Shown: positions 44,434 through 53,681 of the stretch, piece after piece
How the letters are laid out: the number at the start of each line of letters is the position of its first letter
Position numbering within the stretch: the first letter of the stretch is position 1
From: Trigonopsis variabilis
Lineage: Eukaryota; Ascomycota; Trigonopsidomycetes; Trigonopsidales; Trigonopsidaceae
Direction of reading: 5' to 3'
DNA length: 64,000 bases
Assembly: GCA_003707065.3 (NCBI GenBank)
Contig: PPXM03000001.1
Span: 1,674,001 to 1,738,000, forward strand
Notes under the pieces: model-generated
Database searches by the model: none
What the model was told of the DNA's origin: nothing
What the model saw: the letters and a program-made list of their open reading frames with translations, nothing else
Translations under genes and position numbers: made by a program

Positions 44434-44762
44434 TGCGTCTAGATGACATTGCACCCTACGACGCAGCCACGAGTGACATGCAATGCACCTAGCTCACAGC
44501 AGCCCACAGCGGCACTACTAAAAGAGCGACATGTTAACTTACAGACGAGACAGCAGTAAACACCGTACATCAAGACGATATGCTGTCGCGGTAAACAACG
44601 CTCGTCACATTAGCGTCCGCAGCCTCCAAGTGACACTGACCATCATATCAACGTACATGAATACTCGTACAACTGAGACAACCATAGACCACAGAACGCA
44701 TTGTGCATTCAGACTAGAGATACGAGCAGAGGCTCCATACAGTCTACTACCTCCACCGTGTC

Positions 44763-44840
44763 TGTTGCTAGTGTGCCTTGTTGCTAGTGGGCCTTGTTGC
44801 TAGTGGGCCTTGTGCTAGTGGGCCTTGTTGCTAGTGTGCA
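44763..44840. repeat. Tandem array of 16-bp GTTGCTAGTGGGCCTT units
   Basis: Five near-identical copies, one with a small internal deletion. Confidence 0.8.
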
Positions 44841-44948
44841 TTCTCGATAGCATGGAGGTAGTAGACTCGTCATTTCCGCTAGCTCACCTTGAAGCCCACA
44901 ACAGCACTCCAGCTCAGGCACTCCAGCTCACGGCACTCCACTCAGCCG

Positions 44949-44957
44949 TCTATAAAT
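44949..44957 (+). promoter_or_regulatory. TATA box, probably of the cyclin gene
   Basis: CTATAAATA followed at once by a CTCTGCC array. It is about 65 bp before the ATG at 45018 and about 210 bp before the ATG at 45165. Confidence 0.5.
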
Positions 44958-44967
44958 ACAGGCCACG

Positions 44968-45005
44968 CTCTGCCCTCTGCCCTCTGCCCTCTGCCCTCTG
45001 CCCTC
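44968..45005. repeat. 7-bp CTCTGCC tandem array
   Basis: About 5.4 copies between the TATA box and the presumed leader of the cyclin gene. Confidence 0.8.
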
Positions 45006-45164
45006 CAGCCTGACTTGATGAGGCCTTCACGTGACGTAAACAAGCAGACGCGCCGACGGGAGCTTTTGGCCTCCATTCTTGACCCCGACCAAGCGCGACT
45101 ACAGTTTATAGTTTTGAACTTGGATGAGCAGCGTATAACTTGCATTACAAGACACAGGCTCTTC

Positions 45165-46509
45165 ATGGTGCGTGGACGCAGGACCCGGCTAACCCCAGCG
45201 CTATCACACTCGCAGTGCGTCCACTCAGGATGAAAATGCTCCGCCTGGACGATCCAAGGCCATTGACGAACCAGACCCGAAACCAGACAATAAGAAACGG
45301 CTTGCGCTGGGCGATGTGAGCAACGTCGTCAACAACAAGGAGCCTCGGGAGGCCAAAAAGTCGGCGCTCGAGTCCCTCCAGTCCAAAAACGCTCTTGCCC
45401 GCCGTCTGCAGGCCAAGCGGGCGCAGACCAGCGACATCAGCAAGCCGGCCAAGCGGCCGAGACTCGAGGCCAGCGAGGGCGCGAGCAGAAGCCAACGAGT
45501 GGTGGAGATCGACGAGCGCGTGGTGGAGATCGTCGAGCGAGCGACGAACCAGGAACCAGTGGACACGACGGCGACCACGGCGACGACCGAGCCGGAGAGC
45601 TATGAGGATCTAGACACCGAAGACGCGGGCGACCCGCTGATGGTGGCCGAGTACTCCCAAGACATCTTTGACTACATGGAGGTCGCCGAGCTGCGGGTGA
45701 TGCCCGATCCGGCCTACATGGACCACCAGCCGGGGCTGGAGTGGAACGTGCGGGAGATCCTGGTCGACTGGCTCGTCGAGGTGCACTACAAGTTCCGGCT
45801 CCTGCCCGAGACGCTGTTTCTGGCCGTCAACATCATCGACCGCTACCTGAGCGTGGCCGAGGTGGCGGTGGGCATGGTGCAGCTCGTGGGCGTGACCGCG
45901 CTCTTCATCGCGGCCAAGTACGAGGAGGTCTTCTCGCCGTCGATCCAGAACTTTGTCTACGTCACCGACGGCGCCTACGAGCAGATCCAGATCATCGCCA
46001 TGGAGCGCGCCATCCTGCGCCGGCTCGACTACGACCTGTCGTACCCAAACCCCATGAACTTTCTCCGCCGCAGCTCCAAGGCCGACAACTACGACGTCGG
46101 CACCCGCACGCTGGCCAAGTACCTGATCGAGATCTCGCTCATCGACCACCGCTTCCTGCCGTTCCGCCCCTCGCTGGTCGCCGCGGCGGCCATCTACCTC
46201 GCCCGGGTCATGATGGGCTCGCCCGAGTGGGACGCCACCCTCAGACACTACTCGGGCGGGTACTCGAAGGCCGACATGTCCCCCGTCCGCGTCCTCCTCA
46301 TCCGCTACCTCGCCCAGCGCGTCACCCACGAGGCCATGTTCAAGAAGTACGCCAGCAAGAAATACCTCAAGGTGTCCCTCCAGACGCGCTCGTGGATCCA
46401 GCGCCACTTTGTCAAGGAGTGGCGGGCGGGCGTATTTGACGAGGAGTATGCCACCCGCGAGGCCAGAGCCGAGGCGGATGCCGAGGTCAAGAGGATGTTT
46501 GGCTTATGA
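45165..46509 (+). CDS. B-type mitotic cyclin (fission yeast Cdc13/NimE type)
   Basis: The body is exon 45199-46509. I place the start at 45165, where the ATG directly abuts a 31-nt intron (45168-45198, GTGCGT donor, CTAAC branch, CCCAG), giving M + RYHTRSASTQDENA (437 residues). An in-frame ATG at 45018 would add 49 residues of poor coding character. The cyclin box shows DPLMVAEYSQDIFDYM, WLVEVHYKFRLLPETLFLAVNIIDRYLS, LFIAAKYEEVFSPS and YPNPMNFLRRSSKAD, all typical of mitotic B cyclins and close to Cdc13. A KxxLxxxxN-like N-terminal region may hold the destruction signal. It activates Cdk1 for mitosis. The start is uncertain, the identity firm. Confidence 0.92.
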
Positions 46510-46959
46510 GGCGACGCGAGGGGAGTCTCGTCTACTCGTCTACTTGAATCTACCAGTGCTTGGTCCTACGTCTCCATTTAGCGCTCTGTGTCGCGACATG
46601 GCCGCGCTCTTGCTGGTCAAAGAGGCTTCCTCGCTTCATTATGTACATTATGTGTTATGAGCTTCTAGTAGTCTAATATTAATTGCTTGGCTGGTACTTG
46701 TAGCCTAGAGCTTGAGTAGCGTGCTAGCGATCTAGATACCAGAGTAAGCTTGCTGTGAACACACGACTGGCTCTGCGCCAGCTCCTGCTCCGGTCCAGCG
46801 CCAGCTCCAGCTCCAGTTCCAGTTCCAGTTCCAGTTCCAGTTCCAGCTCCAGCGCCTGCTCCAGCTCCGCTCCAGCGCCTGCTCCAGCTCCGCTCCAGCG
46901 CCTGCTCCAGCTCCGCTCCAGCGCCTGCTCCAGCTCCTGCTCCAGCTCCGCTCCTGGCC
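46510..46959. other. Convergent intergenic region with CCAG-rich array
   Basis: This is the 3' flank shared by the cyclin and HIT genes. The distal half is the tandem array listed next. No gene. Confidence 0.5.
46795..46954. repeat. CCAGTT/CCAGCTC tandem array with 24-bp higher-order unit
   Basis: First about six 6-bp units (CCAGTT or CCAGCT), then about four 24-bp units built of GCTCCAGCGCCTGCTCCAGC and similar. It ends 5 bp before the HIT stop codon. Confidence 0.75.
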
Positions 46960-47436
46960 CTACAACAGACTCTGCGCCAGCTGCCGCCCAAGCAGCCGCC
47001 GAATCACCGGCGCCAGCGCCTGCACGACCTCTTCATCGAGATCCTCCCGCGCTCCTTTGGCGTAGTACGTGTACGAGCCCTGCGGCGGCTCGGTTCGCAC
47101 CACCAGGTGGAAGTGGACGTGGTCGACCACCTGACCGGCCAGCGGCCCGTTGTTCTGGACGATGTTGATGTCGTGGGCCCCAGTGGCCTCGAGCAGAGCA
47201 CCAGCCAGCCGCGGAAGCCACTGGCCCAGCTCTGCTGCCGTTGTCGAGGGGACGTCGGTGATGCGCCCGTGGTGGGCGCGGGGCACGAGGAGGACGTGGG
47301 CGGCAGACGACACCAAGGGCTGGATGTCAAAGAAGGCGAGGACGGCGGGAGTGGACAGGAGCACGGTGCCGGTGAGCTCTGGCGGGGGTCGTGCAGCGGT
47401 CGACCGTGCGATCTCGCAGAACGGGCAGGGGTCCAT
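46960..47436 (-). CDS. HIT-family nucleotide hydrolase (HINT-like)
   Basis: Single exon, 158 residues. It starts MDPCPFCEIARS and has the histidine triad DHVHFHLVVR preceded by INIVQNNGPLAGQVV, the classical HINT arrangement. Members hydrolyse purine nucleoside phosphoramidates such as AMP-lysine. The length is slightly above Hnt1 because of a C-terminal helix (EVVQALAPVIRRLLG). The upstream region is made of short tandem repeats. Confidence 0.92.
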   Translation of the reverse strand: MDPCPFCEIARSTAARPPPELTGTVLLSTPAVLAFFDIQPLVSSAAHVLLVPRAHHGRITDVPSTTAAELGQWLPRLAGALLEATGAHDINIVQNNGPLAGQVVDHVHFHLVVRTEPPQGSYTYYAKGAREDLDEEVVQALAPVIRRLLGRQLAQSLL

Positions 47437-47461
47437 AGTGGGAGGGTAGAGGGGAGGTAGA

Positions 47462-47508
47462 GTGGGAGGGCAGTGGGAGGGCAGTGGGAGGGCAGTGGGA
47501 GGGCAGGG
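47462..47508. repeat. 11-bp GTGGGAGGGCA tandem array
   Basis: Four perfect copies, with degenerate ones upstream, starting 25 bp before the HIT start codon. Confidence 0.8.
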
Positions 47509-47543
47509 GGATACAGGCTACAGAGTGGAGCAGAAGCAGCTAC

Positions 47544-47577
47544 AGCATACGGAGCATACGGAGCATACGGAGCATAC
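47544..47577. repeat. 9-bp AGCATACGG tandem array
   Basis: Nearly four copies between the KNR4 stop and the 11-bp array. Confidence 0.8.
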
Positions 47578-47598
47578 CCATGAACTATCCCATAATAA

Positions 47599-48807
47599 TT
47601 ACTCCTTATCTTGCTCCAATGGCACTGTCTCGGTGGGAGACTCGTCATCTACAATGTCGTCCAAGGTCTTGGTGTCGGCCTGCGCCAGATCGGCCTGCTG
47701 GATGCTTTCGTGGATCGACAGCTTCTCGAGCGTCTCGGGCACGGTGCTAGGGTCAGCAGCGGCCGCGGGCTCGGGGGCCTCTGCGGGCGCCTCGACTTGC
47801 TGCTCGACGATGGCGGGGGCAAACCCGTCTTCAGACTCCTTGCCCTTGTCGGACGGCTTGGGCTGGGGCTTTGCGGGCCCAGGCAGGGTCGGGCTGACCA
47901 GCGTTCCCGTCGGTTTGGGTTTGGGGGGGCGCGCGGTGGCCAGGGCCTTGTCGACGCGCTGCTTGAGCGCCTGGAGGTAGCTGGTGGGGCGGGCGTTGGA
48001 CAGATAGTGCAGGTCTTCGTTGATGGCGTCGATCTCCCAGTTGGGAGACTCGAGGTCGTCGGCAAAGAGGGCGAGAAAGTGCGTCCACGACGGCGCGACG
48101 ACGTACTTGCGGTCCTGGTCGTGGCCAAACAGAATCACCTGCCCCCAGCGCCCGTTGGGGCCCGGATTCAGGTCGATCGCGATGTTGTTGCCGCCAAAGT
48201 CCTTGGCCAGCGGGATCCAGGCCGGACTGGCGTAGACGCGCTCGACGGCGTCGTGGGGAACCGATCCCTGGCGCGCCTGGATGTCTCCGCGCCCAACCGT
48301 GCCCTTCTTGACTCCCGGCAGCGGATACACGGTCGACGGCCGCCCGTAGACGTCAGCAACCCGCCGCCACACGTTCCACTCCTCCTCGATTCCCTCCAAG
48401 TCCAGCAGCGCCAGCCCAAAAATCAGCCCCGTCGGCTTGCCCCCGCGCTCCTGCCCGTCGTGCACCATGTACGACGCCCGCACGTCCTGGGGCAGCGACG
48501 ACGAGATGTCGGCCTCGAGCTCGTTGAGATCCGCCGCAGTCACTCCGTCGCCGATCGCGTCTCCGAGCTCGGGATAGTGCTCGTCCAGCCATCGATCGAT
48601 CCTCGCCCACGACACGTCCACCGGCGGCGGAGGCGCGCCGGACGAGTAGTCGTCCAGCGCAATCGCGCCCGGCGCTGCCTGCGCCGACCGAAACCCTGGC
48701 GAATACGACGGCCCCGGGCTCTGGTTGGGGTCTGGCGACGCGTATCGATCCTTCGACGACAGGGAATGCCAAAACGAATGAATTGACGAAAGGAAGGGAT
48801 TCGACAT
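47599..48807 (-). CDS. KNR4: Knr4/Smi1 cell-wall assembly regulator
   Basis: Single exon, 402 residues from MSNPFLSSIHSFWHSL. The Smi1/Knr4 (SUKH-fold) domain spans about residues 60-280: WARIDRWLDEHYPEL, DVRASYMVHDGQERGGKPTGLIFGL, AWIPLAKDFGGNNIAIDLNPGPNG and GQVILFGHD. In yeast Knr4 links the cell-wall integrity MAPK Slt2 to beta-glucan synthesis. The C-terminal about 120 residues are an acidic, Pro/Ala-rich disordered tail as in the yeast protein. Upstream in-frame codons to 48900 were excluded because the family start motif is at 48807. Confidence 0.95.
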   Translation of the reverse strand: MSNPFLSSIHSFWHSLSSKDRYASPDPNQSPGPSYSPGFRSAQAAPGAIALDDYSSGAPPPPVDVSWARIDRWLDEHYPELGDAIGDGVTAADLNELEADISSSLPQDVRASYMVHDGQERGGKPTGLIFGLALLDLEGIEEEWNVWRRVADVYGRPSTVYPLPGVKKGTVGRGDIQARQGSVPHDAVERVYASPAWIPLAKDFGGNNIAIDLNPGPNGRWGQVILFGHDQDRKYVVAPSWTHFLALFADDLESPNWEIDAINEDLHYLSNARPTSYLQALKQRVDKALATARPPKPKPTGTLVSPTLPGPAKPQPKPSDKGKESEDGFAPAIVEQQVEAPAEAPEPAAAADPSTVPETLEKLSIHESIQQADLAQADTKTLDDIVDDESPTETVPLEQDKE

Positions 48808-49363
48808 TTGGGGAGGAGGAAAGAAGGGCGCGACGCCTGAAGCGACAACGCCAGCCCAAGCCCTCACGTGTTTGCGCCGGTGGGTTCTACGGTTGATCAT
48901 TTTTGTTCGGTAGCGATCGCTCGGCGGTCTGATTTTTTTGGTTTATTTGTTTTCCTTTGGCCTTTGCGTCTGGCTCTCTACGCGACAGGGGCACCCCGGT
49001 GAAAAATGGGTAGGGCTCCCCTTTCTATTCTGAATCGGTACTGCGCAGGTCATTCTAGGCCTTGCTAAACAGTAACGGCCCCGTGGTTCTAGAAGAACCC
49101 ACGCGAGTCCCCTAACTGGCGCTGCTTGACGACCAACTAGACTGCGTGGAGTAGGCTTGCGGCACGATGGGTATAGAGCGCCATGGTCTACGTTCCACGG
49201 TATATCATCAGTCATCAAAATTAATGATACATAGTACAATCAACTCGCCATCTCGCCACCGCTGGCCTTGTAAACAGTTCCTCCAGTAGCGCTATGCTGA
49301 TCTCGTCTTATTATAAGTGCTTCCTTGTTCTATCCATCCATTATTCCTTGCTACCCTCTTGTG
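48808..49363. other. Intergenic region upstream of KNR4
   Basis: A 556-bp spacer between same-strand genes; no gene, RNA or repeat recognised. Confidence 0.5.
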
Positions 49364-51193
49364 CTACCCCTCCTGGGCCCGCCTCATGGCCCGATTCTCT
49401 TGCATCTGCATGATCCTCTGGGCGACCGTAAACACAAGAATACAGGTCCCAATCACAAACGCCATGATGCCAAAGAACCACTTGAGTCCTCCGGCTCCCT
49501 CGCCAGGGACGTGCACGTTCATTCCAAACAGACCCGGCACCAGATTCAGCGGCACAAGCACGGTGCCCAGCAGCGTGACCTTGTTGAGGATCTTGGACAT
49601 GCGCTCGTTCGCCGTGACCGACTCGACCTGGAGCAGCGCCAGGTAGTTGGAGTGCGCCCGCGACAGAATCTTCTCGTAGGCACTGAGGTTCTGGTACATG
49701 GTGACCAAATGGTCCTGGATGTCGCCCAGATAGAGCCCAATGGCCCCGCGCGGCGCCATGTCCCAGTGCTCGTTGCACCGCTTGGCAAACATCTTGATCA
49801 CGTCGGCCTTGCCGCCGAGCAACCGCATCAGCGACATGACGGTCTTTCGCGCGTAGCCGATGCGGTTCAGCAGGCCGTGCATATCCGACTCGCGCGCCAA
49901 AAACACCGAGTCCTCGATCCCGTCGGCCTCCTTCTCGATGTCGTGGATCTCGGGCGCAAAGGAGTCCGTGATGTCGTCAATCAGCGCGTAGCAGATGAAA
50001 TCAGCACTCACGTTGACGTGGTCCTGCAGCTGCCGCACCCGGCGACGCACATTGGCAGGATGAGGCAGCGCCGTGTAGTGAAACGACAAGAGCCCGTCGC
50101 GGAAGACGATGATGTAGAAGTTCTCGAGCTCCAGGTACTCTTGCGACGCCTTGTTGCCGTCAAACGTATTGAAGCAGACAAAGTAGTACGTGCTGAACAG
50201 CTCGACCTTCTCGCGCGTCTCGCGCACGCGGATATCCTCGGCCGTCAGGGGATGGATCCCAAAAGCCTTGGACAGCATGCGCATCTCGCTGTCGGTGGGG
50301 TCCAGGCAGTCGAGCCACCACGCGCCCTTGCGCTCGTCCGACGAAAACAGGTCCCTGAACGTCGTGCCGTCGCCTGGCAGTGACGAAAAGTCGACGGCGT
50401 GGATCGTCTCGCCCAGGCCAGACGTGAAGAACGTGAACCGCTCGACGCCGCCGTCCTTGTCGGGCACGTACGAGCCCTGTCGAGGCCGCTGCTGGTTGAG
50501 CTTGGGCGCCATTTCGGGCGACTGCGACGTCGACGACGTCGGGGCGCTCGACTCGGTGGTCTGGTCGATGAATACTTTGGGCTCGATGCGCTCCTTGTCG
50601 CCTGGACCCAGCACGGGATGGGCAAACGTGTTTCGCCGGTGAAAGAGAAACGATTCCCGCCGCTCGGCCTGCGCGAAATCCTCCATTTCCGAGAAATCAA
50701 ACTCCTCCTTGTTTTCGTTGCCATGCGGGATGGGCAGACACACGTCCGTCTCTGGCTCCTCGTCCGAGTTCAGCTGCGACGGGTTCGAATGGCTCGAGAC
50801 TGAGCCGTTTCGACTCGACTGCCGGTCGTTGATCGAGCCCAGGAGCTTGCTGGGAGTGAACCTCTGGCGCTGCGACGCCCCTGAGAACCGCCGTCCCCGG
50901 CCCTGATACCGGTAGCCCGCCATCTCGTTGTTTTCCGCAGGCGCCCTCTCATCCTCGATTTGCACCTGCGCAGGAGGCAGCGCTGGACTATCCTCGCCGT
51001 CTGAATCCTGGATTGCAACCGAGCTGGGCGACTTGACCGTGATGAAGGGCGAGATGGGCGCAATGAGCTTCTTCTCGCTGCCTCGACCTTCCCCTGACTT
51101 TTTCATCTGACTCGCCGATCCCATACTCATACTATAAGCCCGGAGGTCATTTAGTTCCGTGTCGCTAACCGATCTGGATCTTGAAATGTTCAT
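49364..51193 (-). CDS. CorA-type Mg2+ transporter (Alr1/Mnr2 family)
   Basis: Single exon, 609 residues. A long Ser-rich cytosolic N-terminus (to about 230) precedes the CorA domain, which has WWLDCLDPTDSEMRML, AFGIHPLTAEDI, FYIIVFRDGLLSFHY and a long stalk helix. At the C-terminus are two membrane helices separated by the hallmark pore motif GMN (about residue 555, LFGMNVHVPG). Fungal Alr1/Alr2 act at the plasma membrane and Mnr2 at the vacuole; sequence alone does not tell which this is. The acidic linker after the first helix (PGEGAGG) fits both. Confidence 0.94.
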   Translation of the reverse strand: MNISRSRSVSDTELNDLRAYSMSMGSASQMKKSGEGRGSEKKLIAPISPFITVKSPSSVAIQDSDGEDSPALPPAQVQIEDERAPAENNEMAGYRYQGRGRRFSGASQRQRFTPSKLLGSINDRQSSRNGSVSSHSNPSQLNSDEEPETDVCLPIPHGNENKEEFDFSEMEDFAQAERRESFLFHRRNTFAHPVLGPGDKERIEPKVFIDQTTESSAPTSSTSQSPEMAPKLNQQRPRQGSYVPDKDGGVERFTFFTSGLGETIHAVDFSSLPGDGTTFRDLFSSDERKGAWWLDCLDPTDSEMRMLSKAFGIHPLTAEDIRVRETREKVELFSTYYFVCFNTFDGNKASQEYLELENFYIIVFRDGLLSFHYTALPHPANVRRRVRQLQDHVNVSADFICYALIDDITDSFAPEIHDIEKEADGIEDSVFLARESDMHGLLNRIGYARKTVMSLMRLLGGKADVIKMFAKRCNEHWDMAPRGAIGLYLGDIQDHLVTMYQNLSAYEKILSRAHSNYLALLQVESVTANERMSKILNKVTLLGTVLVPLNLVPGLFGMNVHVPGEGAGGLKWFFGIMAFVIGTCILVFTVAQRIMQMQENRAMRRAQEG

Positions 51194-51962
51194 CTGCCGT
51201 CAGCGTCTCCTTGGGTGCCCACGTACTCTGCTAAACCTCTATCTCCCTTCACTTGTTTTCGTTTTGTTTATACCAATGCACCTGGGCCCATTAAGGAGGC
51301 TTTTTACAGTCGTTTGCGAGAATGCGTCGCAAAAAGACGCCGGGGGTAACGGTGAAAGGGCCAACCAGATTGAAAAGCTTATTTAACGTCTCCGAGTGAA
51401 AGACGGGCCCAATCAATGATCAAAGGTGAATCCTAGTCTTTAGGCAAAAAGCACGGAAAGTTCGGCAGTTGACGACGATAGACTGATTAAGAGGGGTGGT
51501 GGGTTGTCAGGCAGAATTTTCCTCGGTCGTGGTCATCAGCGGCTCCCACGTGGGCTGGGGTGACGACCAAGTGTGCTGGGCGGATACCACCTGGCTGAGA
51601 CATACGGCCAGGGGACAGGCGCAGGGCAGACGCAGGGTGCAGGAGAGCGTGCTACTATGGGTGTTTGAGGGTGTTGACGATGCTATCGAGTGGTTTAACG
51701 ATGCTGATCGGGCGCTTTGAGGGTGCACTCGTGCTGTGAGTGTCTGTTGACAGCGCGGTGGCCTAGTGTGCGTACGGCTCGAATGAGCAGACGAGGCAGA
51801 CGTTATGACGCCACAGAGATGCGGATACCCATCTATCAATATCAAACAGAGTATAAACTAAAAGTATGGATGCCAATAGTTGTCCTAGCTCAAGTGACGA
51901 TGTCGGTCGAGGCAGGGGATGTTAAGGGAGGGGCGATCAGAGCCCAGAGAGAGCCAGACAGG
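51194..51962. other. Intergenic region upstream of the Mg2+ transporter
   Basis: About 0.77 kb between same-strand genes. Frames at 51496-51992 lack features. No RNA gene recognised. Confidence 0.5.
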
Positions 51963-53097
51963 TTACTTTGGAAGGGCAGGTTTGGATTTTGATTCGACGC
52001 TGGGGTTAGCAGAGTAGGAGGCGGCACTTACGACTTTGCCACGGCATAGACGAGGCCGGCGAGGAAGCCCAAGAAGATGGCCGAGACGGAGCCAAAGGTG
52101 ATGGGGTCGCCAAAGAAGAGGAGGCCCGACAGCGCGATGGGGAGCTTGTTGAGGGCGCCGACCATCGAGTAGGTCGTCGACGACGTCACGCGGATGCACC
52201 AGGCGGACGTGTAGGAGATGCCGACCGTGGAGACGCCTGAAAAGACGATGGCAAAGATGATCGAGTTGCGGTGGACGGGGGGGAAGTTCTGGAGCACGTT
52301 GGCGGCACTCCAGTCCTCAAACAAAAAGGTGGCCACCAGCAGGACGGGGATGGACAGCAGGTTGTTGTAGAACATGGTATCAAAGTCCTTGAAGTTGGTC
52401 ATCTTCATCCGGCGCCGCATGGTCAGCACATAGGCCGCGCTGGTCAGGCAGTTGACGAGCATCCAGATGTAGCCCGTGTTGAACTCGGGCTCGAGCGACC
52501 CGCTGACCTGGGCGCTGGTGCTCGAAAAGTCCGCCCACGCAGCCACCAGCGACGACACGACCATCAACACAAACGACAGCAGGGTCAGGCCCGTCACCTG
52601 GCCGCCCGACAGAAACTTTTCGCCGTAGGCAATCAGGATGATGGTCAGGTTCTTGAAGATCGTATAGACCGGGACAGACAGGAACTGGACCCTAGCGGTT
52701 AGCTTTCCCTAAACAGACACGCACGCCTTGGATCCGGTGTAGATCATGATCACGAGGAACAAGGAAATGGGAAACCCTAACAGTTAGCGCAGCGTTGCCT
52801 GCACTCACAGAGCTTGGCCTCCTGGCTGTTGTAGTCGCGAAAGTGGATGATCTTGAGCGTCTTCATGCCCTGGATGCACAGCAGACACACGAGCGACTGC
52901 ATCGCCAGCAGCAGAAAGTTGAGGTTGAAGCCATAGCCGGACAAGACAAATTTATTGGTCAAGGTCATCAGGATCGAGGCCACGCAGTAGCTGGCGATGG
53001 GCAGAACGGCGCTGATCTGGGGATTCGCGACGGGCGTGAACGCGCCACTGGCGCCCATTTCGGCGCGGAAATCGTCATCTGCCTTGGCTTTGGACAT
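51963..53097 (-). CDS. VRG4: GDP-mannose transporter of the Golgi
   Basis: Four exons: 53097-52809, 52776-52725, 52691-52032, 51999-51963 (345 residues). The three introns are 32, 33 and 32 nt, all with GCTAAC 3-4 nt before the AG. Exon 2 is 52 nt and the last exon only 37 nt. Splicing gives [33 protein letters not shown] and a C-terminus [14 protein letters not shown] with Lys residues that could serve in Golgi retrieval. About ten membrane helices are present. The nucleotide-sugar motif GALNKLP is intact, as is the FNLNFLLL region. It imports GDP-mannose into the Golgi for mannan and glycolipid synthesis. Its upstream region is a 41-bp minisatellite. Confidence 0.96.
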
Positions 53098-53175
53098 GGT
53101 CGAAGGTCAAGGGATAGAGCACCTCCTGTAACTGCGCGTAGTGGGTTGCCCGGGCGATCGATGTGACGGTGCTGC

Positions 53176-53655
53176 GAGCGTAGATGCTACAGTGACGAGG
53201 TAGACGACGAGCGTAGATGCTACGATGCGACAGTGACGAGGTAGACAGACGAGCGCAGATGCTACGATGCTACAGTGACGAGGTAGACGACGAGCGTAGA
53301 TGCTACGATGCGACAGTGACGAGGTAGACAGTACGAGTGTAGATGCTACGATGCGACAGTGACGAGGTAGACGACGAGCGTAGATGCTACGATGCGACAG
53401 TGACGAGGTAGACATTACGAGCGTAGATGCTACGATGCGACATTGACGGGCGTATATAACAGCGCAGATGCTACGATGCCACAGTGACGAGGAAGACAGT
53501 ACGAGTGTAGATGCTACGATGCCACAGTGACGAGGTAGACGACGAGCTTAGATGCTACGATGCGACAGTGACGAGCCTATATAACAGCGCAGATGCTACG
53601 ATGCTACATTGACGATAGACAGACGAGCTTAGATTCTACGATGCCACATTGACGA
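53176..53655. repeat. 41-43 bp minisatellite, about 12 copies
   Basis: Unit GTAGATGCTACGATGCGACAG followed by TGACGAGGTAGACGACGAGC. Copies differ by point changes and by 1-3 bp at the unit end; two carry TATATAAC in place of the GGTAGAC part. The unit holds a small inverted repeat GTAG-ATG-CTAC. Because the length varies, no frame stays open, so it is non-coding. It fills the region between the VRG4 start and the MTO1 stop. Confidence 0.9.
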
Positions 53656-53681
53656 GCGTATACACGCATAGAACAGGATAT

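Larger units (their letters stand above)
43881..45017. other. Divergent intergenic region (Bre4-like / cyclin), repeat-rich
   Basis: About 1.1 kb with three separate short tandem arrays (listed below). Small frames run through the arrays and look non-coding. Confidence 0.5.

Noticed and set aside
47611-48786. 391-codon frame antisense to KNR4
   Set aside because: Shadow of KNR4 caused by codon bias; no motif.
49325-50383. 352-codon frame antisense to the Mg2+ transporter
   Set aside because: Shadow of the CorA-type gene; the real strand has the GMN motif and membrane helices.
53107-53415. Repeat-encoded peptide across the minisatellite
   Set aside because: Repeat units vary by 1-3 bp, so the frame breaks between units; non-coding minisatellite is simpler.
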